Position numbers and translations under genes: made by a program. The notes beneath the pieces were generated by a model. The model made no database searches, was not told the DNA's origin, and saw only the letters and a list, made by a program, of their open reading frames with translations. Shown here piece after piece: positions 24,801 to 32,850 of a DNA stretch of 44,216 bases. Within the stretch, counting starts at the first letter, position 1. Every line of letters begins with the position of its first letter. Location of the stretch: contig DHSB01000208.1 of NCBI GenBank assembly GCA_002408385.1, positions 40,711-84,926 of the forward strand. The letters are read 5' to 3'. The stretch comes from Myxococcales bacterium UBA5297. GTDB taxonomy: Bacteria; Myxococcota; Myxococcia; Myxococcales; UBA5297.

Positions 24801-26694
24801 TCAGGGTCCACGAGGACGGCTTGTCGAGGAAGTAGACGTCGTTGCAGTCGCCGTCGGCGTTGATGTCGGTCGGGTCGCCCTCGTCGCTGGACGCCAGGGT
24901 CGGGCTGCAGCCCTCGGTGAATTCGCTGTAGTAGCGGTAGCGGTAGAGGTGGCCCTCGAACGGGCGGTCCGAGCGCGGGATAAAGCGCGGGATGTAGACG
25001 CTGGTCTGCATGCCGCCAGCCTGCACGTTGGAGACCGCGGTGGAGGCGAACGAGGTCGAGCCGGACTTCAGGTCGTCGACCGCCGAGACGATGGAGTCCT
25101 TCAGCTCGGCCGCATTGTCGGCGCGGAAGAAGCGCCCGCCCCCGGCCAGCGCCATGCTGCGCAGCATCGGGCTGCTGTCGGCAAAGCCGATGGTGTAGGT
25201 GCGAACGCTCTGCTTGCCCTCGTACTCACTCTCGGCGCGCAGGTCGGCGCGGCTGAGGAAGAAGGCCACGTCGTCCATGAAGTTCCGGTTCGTCGAGTCC
25301 GGGCCGAGCGGGTTACTGCCGGTGTCGCACTGCGTCTTGGAGCGCTCCGGCTCGAAGTGGTCGCAGTAGTTGACGCCGCCGGGGGTCGAGGAGTTGGGGT
25401 TGAAGGTCAGCGGCGTGCCGCCCGGATGCTTCTCGCCCTGGTCGATCATCATCTTGAGCATCTTCGAGACCGGGACGCTGTTGTCGCCGTAAGGGGTGCC
25501 GTCCGAGACGATGATCACCGCGCTTGTCTGGCAAGCCCAGCAGACCGACTTGTTGTCGCTCCTCTCCCAGGGTTGGCCCACGCCGTCCACGGTGCCCGAG
25601 GGCGTGATCCACTCGGTGTTTCCCCACGCAGAGCTGTCCGGGTAGTTCGGCGGAGCCGAGATGCTGGTGAACCAGTTCGTCCAGACGGTTTGGTTCGCGT
25701 AGTAGCCGCCTACCGCGTTGAGCGCCTCGCCGAAGGAGCGCTCCGAGCCGGTGAACTGCACCTTGTTGAGGTTGGTCTTCAGGTCGGCGCGCGCGGTGGC
25801 CATCGCGTCGTTGTCGAGATCCGGGAACGATTGGGCGCAGGTGGGCACCAAGCCAAAGACGCCGCTCGTCGGGTTGGTCCAGACGTAGGCCGGGTCGTAC
25901 ATGCCGTTGCCGTCGAGGTCGAGGGTCGCCAGCCCCATCCGCACGTTCGACAGAGTGTCGACGACGTCCTTGAGCACCTTGCGCGCGGTGACGAACTTGG
26001 GAGGTCGCACGTTGAGGACCCGACCGCTGACGACCCAGACCGAGTCGCTGTGGCGATACCAGCCCACGCCGGTCAGGCAATTGCCGCAGGCGTTCTTGTC
26101 GCCGTTGGTGATGTAGGCGATGGAGTCGCAGGCCTCGGTGTTCACGCCATAGCCCCGGGTGCCGTGGAAGTCGTTGCTGAGCGAGGCGGGCAGCGAGCTG
26201 CCCAGGAGCATCTTCGTGGAGCTGACCCGGTAGTAGAGGCTGGGGTCGAAGAAGTCGTCGGAGCCGAGCTGCGGGTCGGGATCGAAGACCAGCGAGCCGT
26301 TCTTCGCCGGGTCCTCGCTGGTCAGGTCGAACCAGCTCATCGCCGCGACGAGCGCGTTGTCGCTGCAGCCGTTCTTGGTGCTGCTGGGCAGGGCGACGGC
26401 GAAGTCCTGCATCCCCGAGTTGTTGCCGAGCAGGAACATCACCGAGGCCGGACCGTTGGCCGACTCGAAGAAGTCCTTGTCGCCGCCCTCCGAGAAGTTG
26501 ATGAGCGAGTCGCCAAGAGTCAGCGGGCCCATGCAGCAGGCCGCCTTGGGCGGAAGCCCCTCGGTGGTTTCGCCGCCAGCCTCGGCCGCGAGCGCAGGGG
26601 CGAGCAGCGCCGCGAGCGCCGCGAGCCCCAGCCCAAGCGGCACCGAGCGGCGTGCCAGGGTCGAGCGTCGCAGGTTCGAGAAAAGGGTCTTCAT
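21868..26694 (-). CDS. pilY1: PilY1-like type IV pilus tip/biogenesis protein
   Basis: The 1608-residue protein has a Sec signal (GLGLAALAALLAPALA), an N-terminal von Willebrand A-like region and a C-terminal PilY1 beta-propeller. Propeller hallmarks are FILVGANDGMLHAFLAG, WAFIPPDLLPKLARSALKHE, FVDGTPMVRDIWVDG and RYMALDVTNPWG. In the vWA-like region the usual metal site DxSxS is replaced by FLLGNNSGMQDF (about 87-98), though the later strand VIIVSDGTPYGDNS remains. Several Asp-rich calcium-type loops occur (DLDGNGMYD, DINADGDCND, DRSGDGNLTVDD, DYDSDGDATED). It is Cys-rich. PilY1 controls pilus extension/retraction and adhesion at the pilus tip with minor pilins. A good ribosome site (gaggagtc) precedes the ATG. 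It is the last gene of the minor-pilin operon and longer than typical Pseudomonas PilY1. Confidence 0.9.
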   Translation of the reverse strand: MKTLFSNLRRSTLARRSVPLGLGLAALAALLAPALAAEAGGETTEGLPPKAACCMGPLTLGDSLINFSEGGDKDFFESANGPASVMFLLGNNSGMQDFAVALPSSTKNGCSDNALVAAMSWFDLTSEDPAKNGSLVFDPDPQLGSDDFFDPSLYYRVSSTKMLLGSSLPASLSNDFHGTRGYGVNTEACDSIAYITNGDKNACGNCLTGVGWYRHSDSVWVVSGRVLNVRPPKFVTARKVLKDVVDTLSNVRMGLATLDLDGNGMYDPAYVWTNPTSGVFGLVPTCAQSFPDLDNDAMATARADLKTNLNKVQFTGSERSFGEALNAVGGYYANQTVWTNWFTSISAPPNYPDSSAWGNTEWITPSGTVDGVGQPWERSDNKSVCWACQTSAVIIVSDGTPYGDNSVPVSKMLKMMIDQGEKHPGGTPLTFNPNSSTPGGVNYCDHFEPERSKTQCDTGSNPLGPDSTNRNFMDDVAFFLSRADLRAESEYEGKQSVRTYTIGFADSSPMLRSMALAGGGRFFRADNAAELKDSIVSAVDDLKSGSTSFASTAVSNVQAGGMQTSVYIPRFIPRSDRPFEGHLYRYRYYSEFTEGCSPTLASSDEGDPTDINADGDCNDVYFLDKPSSWTLTAGQLPPATAFSASNVVQENRSGEWVKVLTANLDSEGKLVGGELAEPFWDAAEALDSRSATDNCASGGRCIFTMIDRSGDGNLTVDDNPPLEFHRDEESLLRPYLLSGGAGACTEILGGLPVPQTYDGSEAMQQLCSETIIDFIRGVDVFDYDSDGDATEDRPCQNNPTKSCKLGDIFHSSPIVVDPPVHPLVCTLGLHPQCLMTLYAAASDFAPVGEPLCTDDGPKPCYEATPMVPAASPGLGTYGAYEAYMNAQKHRDRFILVGANDGMLHAFLAGKHISGKDFGTMGDDIFDLGTGEEMWAFIPPDLLPKLARSALKHEYFVDGTPMVRDIWVDGSGATSADGKKQADEFHTVAMISERGGGQRYMALDVTNPWGMKTAGLETSTYQPFLWMYPNACDSEAYNFGQSWMNFSPKPPSIGPVRLKNDNRARGWDERWITFLNGGYSNDLLRGRGVYLVDIWTGERLWSFVAEMDAADGGGGKGGADYEGSVRDMLAPVAAAPAMLDVGAMQSIKADQDGFFDTVVVGDLGGQVWVFRMYEPGIKPADGQVTNWFGARALELDRSDSDTRSDRKLGLKTPFFNIASNTIQTETGWLRTFLGTGDKQNIRDKETSACGIDNLLACTRLGCKVKIDTKIKVDGYELKQTIHYEDGRVKNSRAKPKDKKSSDSCSAAEMSITKLDVHCNAGHGGTTKDNWFEKQNQSVTMSCDAQSGWDCEMASVWDTKDHGEFEVTDEGLAALPRNRYFGFFSYGGTERVFDSKESALAYDGLRLTDRSTYSPSEPCTREKCILTDVTIPESDFSTTTIDGKTVRYVPADKLKKADPLGPGWFIEYASLDEKTAAGSSILVGTVFWPSLVPPEGEQEACGPALTGDIGRSWQADYLTGAPDTAESFRIPQGYIQAKSRAVAAPPPEPASVISLSKTGAVSYGIIVTDPGAPPVAETLKTQRDLTSEIYWLEVPRSLHECRHVNKNACD

Positions 26695-26720
26695 CGGAGA
26701 CTCCTCGCCGTTGTGAGGGC

Positions 26721-27218
26721 CTAGAGGCCGAACCGCATACCGAATTCGATCTCGGTTTCGCGCCCGCGCGAATCGACGCAGTGCACGACCACCTCGTATT
26801 CCTGGCCGCTGCCCAGGTTCATCCGGGAGATCACGTTGGTCAGGTCGCGCTGGTTTCTCTGCTGGGTCATCCCGTGGGGCACCAGCTTGACCCCGGTGAC
26901 CGTCTGGCCCAGGTGGCCGCTCTTGACGCAGTGCTGGCCCGCGGGGAGGTCGGCGGGGCAGGTGGCGGCGCCGACGCCCTCGACGTGGGCGTCGAGGACG
27001 ATCCCGGTCGGCAGCTCGAGCTTGCGGAACATCGAGATGATGTGTTTGCGGCCCGCCTCGGCGCAGGAGACGAGCTCGTCGCCGGAGCGGAAGGTGCGCA
27101 CCGCGCTCAGCTCGGTGTGTGAGAACGAGAGCGCGGCGACCGAGAGCATCGCGAGCGCGGCGGTGAGCACCACCGCGAGCACGAGCGCCGAGCCCCTCTG
27201 CGAGTAGTTGCGCTTCAT
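26721..27218 (-). CDS. pilX: PilX-like minor pilin assembly protein
   Basis: The 165-residue protein starts with a short basic leader and SQRGSALVLAVVLTAALAML, the pattern of PilX N-terminal domains: a hydrophobic helix without the strict prepilin G/FTLIE site. The Glu of TELSAVRTFRSGDE lies in the following amphipathic helix. The C-terminal part is beta-rich with four cysteines, possibly disulfide-forming. PilX acts with PilV, PilW and FimT as priming minor pilins that carry PilY1 to the pilus tip. The gene lies 26 bases before pilY1 and 9 bases after pilW, with aggaagag as ribosome site. Identification rests on the N-terminal pattern and operon position. Confidence 0.8.
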   Translation of the reverse strand: MKRNYSQRGSALVLAVVLTAALAMLSVAALSFSHTELSAVRTFRSGDELVSCAEAGRKHIISMFRKLELPTGIVLDAHVEGVGAATCPADLPAGQHCVKSGHLGQTVTGVKLVPHGMTQQRNQRDLTNVISRMNLGSGQEYEVVVHCVDSRGRETEIEFGMRFGL

Positions 27219-27227
27219 CTCTTCCTC

Positions 27228-28322
27228 CTAACCGCCGGCGCAGTTCAGCCCGTCGGACGGCGCGGCGCCCTGACAGACGTTGGTGGTCGTCTTGTCGTCG
27301 GTGTACGGCGGGATGAACATCGTCGTCGAAGCGAGGTTGCGTACGTGGATGCTCGACTCGTAGAGCAGGCGGCGAAACCCGGGCCTGCCGCTGTCGATCG
27401 CCTCGACGCCGGCGAAGGCGGGGATCAGCTTGCCGTGGTCGGCCAGCCGCAGCCCCTGGTCCGGCAGCGAGGCGCGCGCCACCAGCCCGATGCGCACGGT
27501 GCGGATATTCGCGGGATGGTCGTTGAGGCGCAGCGGGTCGTTACTCGGGGTGTCGTACTCGGGCGCCTTGGCCTCGGGATCGGGGACGAAGGTGGTGCCG
27601 TCGGCCTTGACGAAGGTGACGCGGAAGGCCTCGATGTCCTCGGCCACCGGTTCGTCGACCCCGCCGCGGCGGCGAAACAGGTAGGGCCGGGTGTTGACCC
27701 CGTCGACGTTGACCTGCTCGACCCAGTAGTCGAACCGCTCGACCTTGTAGATGAAGGCCGGCACGCCGAGCGCGCCGTCGAAGCAGGGCTGGTCGAACTC
27801 GTTGTTCAGGTAGGGGAACTCGCCGGTGTCCGCCTCGAGGGGCAGCGTCTCGGCGCCCGGCTCCACGTCGGCGGACAGGACGCCGTAGGACCAGTTGCTC
27901 GCGCCCGGGCAGATCACCTGGATGATGTCGCCGGCGTACAGCGGCACCTCGAGGGGAGTCGCGGTGTCGATGGTCAGGGCGTCGGTCTCGGCGCCCCCGG
28001 CCAGCATGGCGAGGTGGAGGCGCGGGTTGCGCGCGTAGAAGACCAGCCGGTCGGAGCTGTTGGCGTAGGTGCCCTTCCAGTCTTCGGGGAAGGCGAAGGC
28101 GAGCGGCGGCTCGACTCCGTAGCCGGCCAGCCGCAGGCTCGTCGAGACCAGATGAAGCGCCTGCCGGGCCGAGGCCTGGCCGCTGCGGATGCCTTCCTGG
28201 GCGTGGAGCATCTGGGAGAAGGAGAGAAAGCCGGCCGTCATCGCCGTGGCGGCCAGCGCGACCAGGGCCGTGGAGATCATCAGCTCGAGCAAGGTGAAGC
28301 CCGCCTCTCGACGCGCGCGCAT
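27228..28322 (-). CDS. pilW: PilW-like minor pilin
   Basis: The product is about 364 residues with a class III prepilin leader: RREAGFTLLELMISTALVAL, cleaved after Gly, with Glu5 of the mature protein present. Helix residues such as SGQASARQALHLVSTSLRLA follow. The long C-terminal domain (LRLNDHPANIRTVRIGLVAR and others) matches the PilW family. I chose ATG 28322 over GTG 28325 because ggagg is spaced better. The start overlaps the stop of pilV. PilW is a minor pilin processed by prepilin peptidase PilD and needed for pilus assembly with PilV, PilX and PilY1. Confidence 0.85.
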   Translation of the reverse strand: MRARREAGFTLLELMISTALVALAATAMTAGFLSFSQMLHAQEGIRSGQASARQALHLVSTSLRLAGYGVEPPLAFAFPEDWKGTYANSSDRLVFYARNPRLHLAMLAGGAETDALTIDTATPLEVPLYAGDIIQVICPGASNWSYGVLSADVEPGAETLPLEADTGEFPYLNNEFDQPCFDGALGVPAFIYKVERFDYWVEQVNVDGVNTRPYLFRRRGGVDEPVAEDIEAFRVTFVKADGTTFVPDPEAKAPEYDTPSNDPLRLNDHPANIRTVRIGLVARASLPDQGLRLADHGKLIPAFAGVEAIDSGRPGFRRLLYESSIHVRNLASTTMFIPPYTDDKTTTNVCQGAAPSDGLNCAGG

Positions 28323-28906
28323 CACAGGCCTCCGACGCGGAACTTGGTGACGAACCGGGTGACCTTGCGGCGCGCTCCGCCTTCGCCGTAGGTGACGTGA
28401 ATCCAGATGCGTTTGCGCACCCCGGTGTTGGGCGGTGAGGCAGCCGTCCCGTCGCGGTTCTCCTCGCGCACGACCCAGAAGCGCTTGAAGTCGTCGACGT
28501 TCGAATCGGACTCGAAGCGCACGCCCGCCAACTCCGCGTGCCTGGGCAGCCCGCTCCAGACCTTCTCGTCGCCGGTCAGATCATCCTCGTCGTGGGCGCA
28601 GGCCAGGAAGCTGTCGTAGTCCGCTCCCCTGCTCTCGAGCGCGCCCGAGGTGTCGGCCGGATCGGCCAGGCAGGGCTCCTCGGGCGGCGGGCCGAGGCGG
28701 GCCTCGTCGTAGGGCCAGGTGTCGAGCTGCTCGGTGAGATCGGTCGCCACGGCGTTGGCGAGGATCGCCCGGCGCGCCATCGAGGTCGCGCCGCGCGCGT
28801 TGAGCAGCGAGGCGATCACCCCGATCACGCCGATCATGAAGATCACCATCGCGATCAGGCCCTCGATGAGCGTGAAGCCGCGGGAGGCTGGGCGTCCGTT
28901 TCGCAT
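28322..28906 (-). CDS. pilV: PilV-like minor pilin
   Basis: The product is about 194 residues with a prepilin leader (RPASRGFTLIEGLIAMVIFM) and Glu5. The hydrophobic helix continues as IGVIGVIASLLNARGATSMA, the PilV pattern of small residues followed by a mid-helix break. I chose the ATG at 28906 because gaggag lies seven bases upstream; ATG 28912 is the alternative. It is the second gene of the operon, after FimT/GspH, and overlaps pilW by the stop/start. The role is as minor pilin in the tip-initiation complex. Confidence 0.85.
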   Translation of the reverse strand: MRNGRPASRGFTLIEGLIAMVIFMIGVIGVIASLLNARGATSMARRAILANAVATDLTEQLDTWPYDEARLGPPPEEPCLADPADTSGALESRGADYDSFLACAHDEDDLTGDEKVWSGLPRHAELAGVRFESDSNVDDFKRFWVVREENRDGTAASPPNTGVRKRIWIHVTYGEGGARRKVTRFVTKFRVGGL

Positions 28907-28920
28907 CGCCATCTCCTCTC

Positions 28921-29649
28921 TCAGAAGGCGCGCACCAGGCCCGCCGAGGTGAGAACGACCGACCTGACGTCGTCGATGGTGGCCTCCGCCAGGCTGATAG
29001 AGCCGCGCAAGCCGTTCTCCTGGCCTTGGTGGTTGATGAGCCGGACCCCTCCGTCCGGCTCAAAGAAGATCGCGCCGCGCCCGTTCGTGCAGAAGGTGCA
29101 GCCGCCGACCGGGACGTTGCAGAACGGAGGCGGGAAGAAGCCGGCCGCCGGGCACTGCGGATACTTGGCGACCGCGGTGCCGCTGTAGGCCCCTCGGGCG
29201 ACCGGTCCGCGAAAGCCGGTCAGCGCCGCGGTGCCGCCCGAGACGAGCGCGGGGAGGTTGACCGTCGCCGGCAGGGTTTCGGAATCCAGAATCCGGTAGC
29301 TCGAGCCTTCGGGGGCGGGCGCGACGGGAAGCAGGTCTGCCGGCCCGGTCCAATTGGCGTCGTTGGCCATCGACTCGTCGAGGGTCGACCAGGGATCGAC
29401 CACCATCCAGTGGCTGAAGCGGGAGTCGGCCGAGTCGGTGTTGATCAAGATCGCCACCCGGAACGAGCGGCCGTAGGCCTGCGACTTTCCCGCGGAGAGC
29501 TGCGCGCTGAGGACGCGCGCGGCGCCCGAGAGCTTGGCGCGCGGCGACAGAGGCCGCAGGTACGAGAAGCTCAGGGCCGCGAGGATTCCCACGATGGCGA
29601 CAACCACCATCGCTTCGATCAGGGTGAAGCCTTGGGGTCGACGGTTCAT
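28921..29649 (-). CDS. fimT: GspH/FimT family pseudopilin (FimT-like)
   Basis: From ATG 29649 the product has 242 residues and begins MNRRPQGFTLIEAMVVVAIV, a textbook prepilin leader with cleavage after Gly and Glu5. The helix continues GILAALSFSYLRPLSPRAKL. The following ARVLSAQLSAGKSQAYGRSF matches the GspH/FimT domain. The frame is open further upstream to 29694 but that adds an unneeded N-terminus before the short basic leader. FimT-like minor pilins take part in pilus initiation, and some bind DNA during natural uptake; the latter cannot be judged here. It is the promoter-proximal gene of fimT-pilV-pilW-pilX-pilY1. Confidence 0.85.
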   Translation of the reverse strand: MNRRPQGFTLIEAMVVVAIVGILAALSFSYLRPLSPRAKLSGAARVLSAQLSAGKSQAYGRSFRVAILINTDSADSRFSHWMVVDPWSTLDESMANDANWTGPADLLPVAPAPEGSSYRILDSETLPATVNLPALVSGGTAALTGFRGPVARGAYSGTAVAKYPQCPAAGFFPPPFCNVPVGGCTFCTNGRGAIFFEPDGGVRLINHQGQENGLRGSISLAEATIDDVRSVVLTSAGLVRAF

Positions 29650-29850
29650 GCCGACCGCGTTTTGCATCGGGCGGGCCGCTCGAGGGGCGGCCACGCGGCC
29701 CGGGCCCGGTGGCGCCCTGGCGCCCGATGGCCTCCGAGTCCGGCTCCCGGGCTCCAGGGGAGGGGAATCCCGCAGGTGACAAATTCCGGCAGCGGACGGA
29801 TGAAAAGAATGCGCTCGCTGTGACTTCTTTGCAGCCTCGAGCCTGGATCC

Positions 29851-31764
29851 TCAGAACGACTCGCCGAGCGAGAGGGTGAGCGCGAAGAAGTCAATCGGGC
29901 TCGTCTCGACCGGCGCGCCGGTGTTGAGCGCGTGCCGCGCGCGCCGATCGACCCGCCAGGCCACGTCGAGCCGGACCGGTCCGGCCAGCGTGTAGTAGCG
30001 CACCCCCAGCCCGAGGCCGAGCGGCGCATCGGGCCCGAATTGCAGCGGGCGCTCGGTCACGTTTCCCCAGTCGATGAAGGCCGCGAGGCCCCAGTCGTCG
30101 AGCACCCGCCAGCGCGCTTCGAGGCTCGCGAGCCAGGCGCCGGTGCCGCCGGCGGGGACGAACTGGCCCTCCTCGGCCTCGAGCATCGGCGAGAGCCTGT
30201 CCGCACCAAAGGCCCGGTGCCCGCCCTCGCCTCCGTCGAAGAGCCGGCCGACGATGGGCACGTACTCGGTCGAGCCCAGAGGCCAGACCGCGCCGACGCG
30301 CAGCCTGGCGGCGAGGACCACCCGGCCGACCGGCACGTAGCCCCGGGCCTCGGGCACGATTCGCAGGAAGTGGAAGCCGCCGAACGCAGGGAAGGCGTAC
30401 TGCGCCTCGCCAAGCAGCAGGAAGCCGCGCCGCGGGCTGACCGGGTCGTCGCGCCGGTCGTAGGTGGCTTCGATTTCCGGGAACGCGAGCCGGCAGGGCG
30501 GAGCGCAGTCGGTCGAGAAGCCCGGCGGCGCCGGGGCGGCGAGCGGGACCGGCTCGAACCGCGCGTACTGTTGGAAGCCGACCGCGGGGACGAACAGGGC
30601 GAAGCGTCGCGGCCGAAACGGCGCTCCCAAGTGGACGGAGACGGCGTCTGCCGAATAGGCCTGCCGAAAGATGCGCTCGTAGGCGAGCCGGCCCGCGAGA
30701 TCGGTCCGGGTCCAGACCTGCGGCACGGTCAGCTCGAGCGCCGATTCGCCGGAGAAGCCGACGCGCTCGGGGCGAAACAGCGAGGGCAGGAGCTGGAGGC
30801 CCAGCGTGTTCTCCCAGCTCAGGCTGCTCGCTCCGCCGAGGAGGTTGACGTTGCGGAGGTTGGCGACCAGCTCGAGCTGCTGCAGGCCGCGTTCGATCCC
30901 GACGCCGCCGCCGAGGGTGAGCGCGTTGGCGGCGCGCTCCTGGGCGACGACCCGCACCGTCCCCGGGGGCAGCGCCTCGCTCGGCTCGGCGAGCACCGCG
31001 CGCACGGTCTCGAAGACCCCGAGCTCGAAGACGAACGCCTGCGCGTCCTCGAGCGCCTGCGGCGAGAAGAGCCGTCCCTCGGGGACCGCGCGGCGGGCAG
31101 CCGCGCGCACCTTCGCCGCGGGGATGATCCGCAGGCCCTCGACGACCAGGTCTCCGAAGTGGACGAGCGGCCCGGGCCGGGCGCTCAGGGCGACGAAAGC
31201 CTCGCGGCGCTCGGGGAAGATTTCGACCCGCCCCTCGACCTCGACCTGCGCGAAGCCGGCCTCGCGAAGCCGCCCTCGCAGCAGCGCGAGCGCCGCGTCG
31301 TAGTCGGCGGCGAGCAGCACCTGGCCCGGCCGAAGCGGCAGCCGCTCCTCGAGGCGCCGCCGCAGCTCGGGCGCGAGCGCGTCGAGGCCGAGAACCTCGA
31401 CGCGCTCGATGCGAGTGGGCTCGCCCTCGGAGATGCCGATGACGACGCGGGCGGCGCCGTCGCGCAGCTCGACGCGGGTCGAGGTGACCCGCGCGTCGAA
31501 GTAGCCCTGCAGCCGGTAGAAGGTCTCGACGCGCCGCAGGTCCTGCTCGAGCGCGAGCCGGTCGAGTCGGTAGCGCGTGCTCCAGGGCCACGACCTGGTC
31601 GCGCGGGTGACCAGGCCGCCCTTGATGGCGTCCTCGTCGAGCGCGCTGACGCCTTCGAGGCGGACGCTCTCGACGACGGGCCGGTCCTCGTCGACGGCGG
31701 GTCGCTGCGGGTGAGCGCAGCCGACCGAAGCGGCGGCGAGGACGATGGCGAGGGGGCGCAGCAC
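29851..31764 (-). CDS. tamA: Omp85 family outer-membrane protein, TamA-like
   Basis: From the GTG at 31764 the product has 637 residues: a signal sequence (LRPLAIVLAAASVGCAHP) with a weak lipobox, POTRA domains, then an Omp85 barrel. The first POTRA reads VVESVRLEGVSALDEDAIKG and the second RIERVEVLGLDALAPELRRR; a third is near FGDLVVEGLRIIPAAKVRAA. The barrel shows the family signatures ATYDRRDDPVSPRRGFLL and RYYTLAGPVRLDVAWRVDRR. Three POTRA domains and the presence of TamB on the same strand favour TamA over BamA. A longer frame extends upstream but is Arg/Pro-rich. The Cys in a lipobox-like site is unusual for an Omp85 protein and may be coincidental. It would catalyse assembly of outer-membrane proteins. 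Confidence 0.82.
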   Translation of the reverse strand: MLRPLAIVLAAASVGCAHPQRPAVDEDRPVVESVRLEGVSALDEDAIKGGLVTRATRSWPWSTRYRLDRLALEQDLRRVETFYRLQGYFDARVTSTRVELRDGAARVVIGISEGEPTRIERVEVLGLDALAPELRRRLEERLPLRPGQVLLAADYDAALALLRGRLREAGFAQVEVEGRVEIFPERREAFVALSARPGPLVHFGDLVVEGLRIIPAAKVRAAARRAVPEGRLFSPQALEDAQAFVFELGVFETVRAVLAEPSEALPPGTVRVVAQERAANALTLGGGVGIERGLQQLELVANLRNVNLLGGASSLSWENTLGLQLLPSLFRPERVGFSGESALELTVPQVWTRTDLAGRLAYERIFRQAYSADAVSVHLGAPFRPRRFALFVPAVGFQQYARFEPVPLAAPAPPGFSTDCAPPCRLAFPEIEATYDRRDDPVSPRRGFLLLGEAQYAFPAFGGFHFLRIVPEARGYVPVGRVVLAARLRVGAVWPLGSTEYVPIVGRLFDGGEGGHRAFGADRLSPMLEAEEGQFVPAGGTGAWLASLEARWRVLDDWGLAAFIDWGNVTERPLQFGPDAPLGLGLGVRYYTLAGPVRLDVAWRVDRRARHALNTGAPVETSPIDFFALTLSLGESF

Positions 31765-32309
31765 GACCGAAAGGTGGGCACATGACCCCAGCCGGCCAGC
31801 CGGAATCGACCGGGGCGTGCACGCGTGAAGGGGGACGAGGCTTCGAGCTCGGTCGAAGGGCGGGAGGGGACGGCGAGTTTCGCCGGCGGAAGACGAAAGC
31901 AAACGGCAACTCGCTTCTACTGGCGGAGGGTCCGCGCTACGGCTCAGCCCCGGGATTGGGCTGCTCGCCTTCGGGACGCTCGGCCTTCGCCGTCCCCTCG
32001 CGCGTCACCGCGTAGGCGGTCGCCGAGCTCGCGCTGTGCGCTGTTGAGTGGGGCGCCGTGATTCACGGCGGCCGACACGCCTCTTCGGTTCGGCGACTGA
32101 TTCTCGGTCACGCCGGCGATGGTCCCGTGCCGTCGCTTCACGAGGGGCGCCGTCAGCAAGGCCGTCTCAGCCGTACGCCCTCAAGATCTGGGTAGGCCTT
32201 CACCCCGGCGCTCGTCTCAGCCGCCCGCGCGGAGGGCGGGCCGACTCGCCGGGCACCGCCGCCCGGCCGAGAGAGAACAGAGAGACGGGCCGCTGCGCTA
32301 TCGGGGCGC
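31765..32309. other. Intergenic stretch before the ftsH remnant
   Basis: No gene is supported across about 545 bases. Frames are Arg/Ser-rich and switch without conserved motifs. Local inverted repeats occur (for example gtgattcac near 32058), but no terminator with a T-run is visible. Confidence 0.45.
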
Positions 32310-32850
32310 CGGCGGGCGGCTCGGGGCGCGCATGCCCAAGGGGATCCTGCTCGTTGGCCCGCCGGGCACCGGCAAGACGCTGCTCGCGCGCGCGGTGGCC
32401 GGCAAGGCCGGGGTACCCGTTTTCTCCATCTCGGGCTCGGACTTCGTGGAGATGTTCGTCGGGGTCGACGCCACACGGGTGCGCGATCTCTTCGAGCAGG
32501 CGCGCGCCAAGGCCCCGGCCATCGTCTTCATCGACGAGCTCGGCCGCGCGCAGATCCTCGCGGTGCACGTCAAGTGCATCAAGACCGGCGAGGACGTCGA
32601 GCTCGAGCAGGTCGCCGCGCTCACCGCGGGCTTCACCGGCGCCGACCTCGCCAACCTGGTCAACGAGGCGGCCCTGGCGGCCACCCGGCGCGGGGCCGAG
32701 CAGGTGGCGATGGCCGACTTCAACTCCGGCATCGAGCGGATCATCGCCGGCCTCGAACGCAAGAACCGGCTGCTCAACCCTCCTCGGCCCCGAGCGCGGC
32801 GTCGATGGCCATCACCGTCGCGTTCCGACTTGGGCACGTTTGCCACGTAG
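32310..32850 (+). pseudogene. ftsH: Remnant of ftsH (AAA protease), internally deleted and lacking the peptidase
   Basis: The frame carries an FtsH AAA module: [20 protein letters not shown] (Walker A), [20 protein letters not shown] and the Walker B VFIDEL. It then jumps from FIDELGRA directly to [20 protein letters not shown]. The stretch between, normally about 80-90 residues with sensor 1 and the arginine-finger (SRH) region, is missing. The join at GRA looks like recombination between similar short sequences. The later [18 protein letters not shown] segment is intact, but the frame ends soon after [11 protein letters not shown], so the HEAGH zinc-protease domain is absent. The N-terminal membrane part is also missing. 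It cannot be a working FtsH. Confidence 0.88.

Noticed and set aside
29700..29850. Sigma-54 type promoter ahead of the minor-pilin operon
   Set aside because: No TGGCAC-N5-TTGC pattern at proper spacing on the minus strand.
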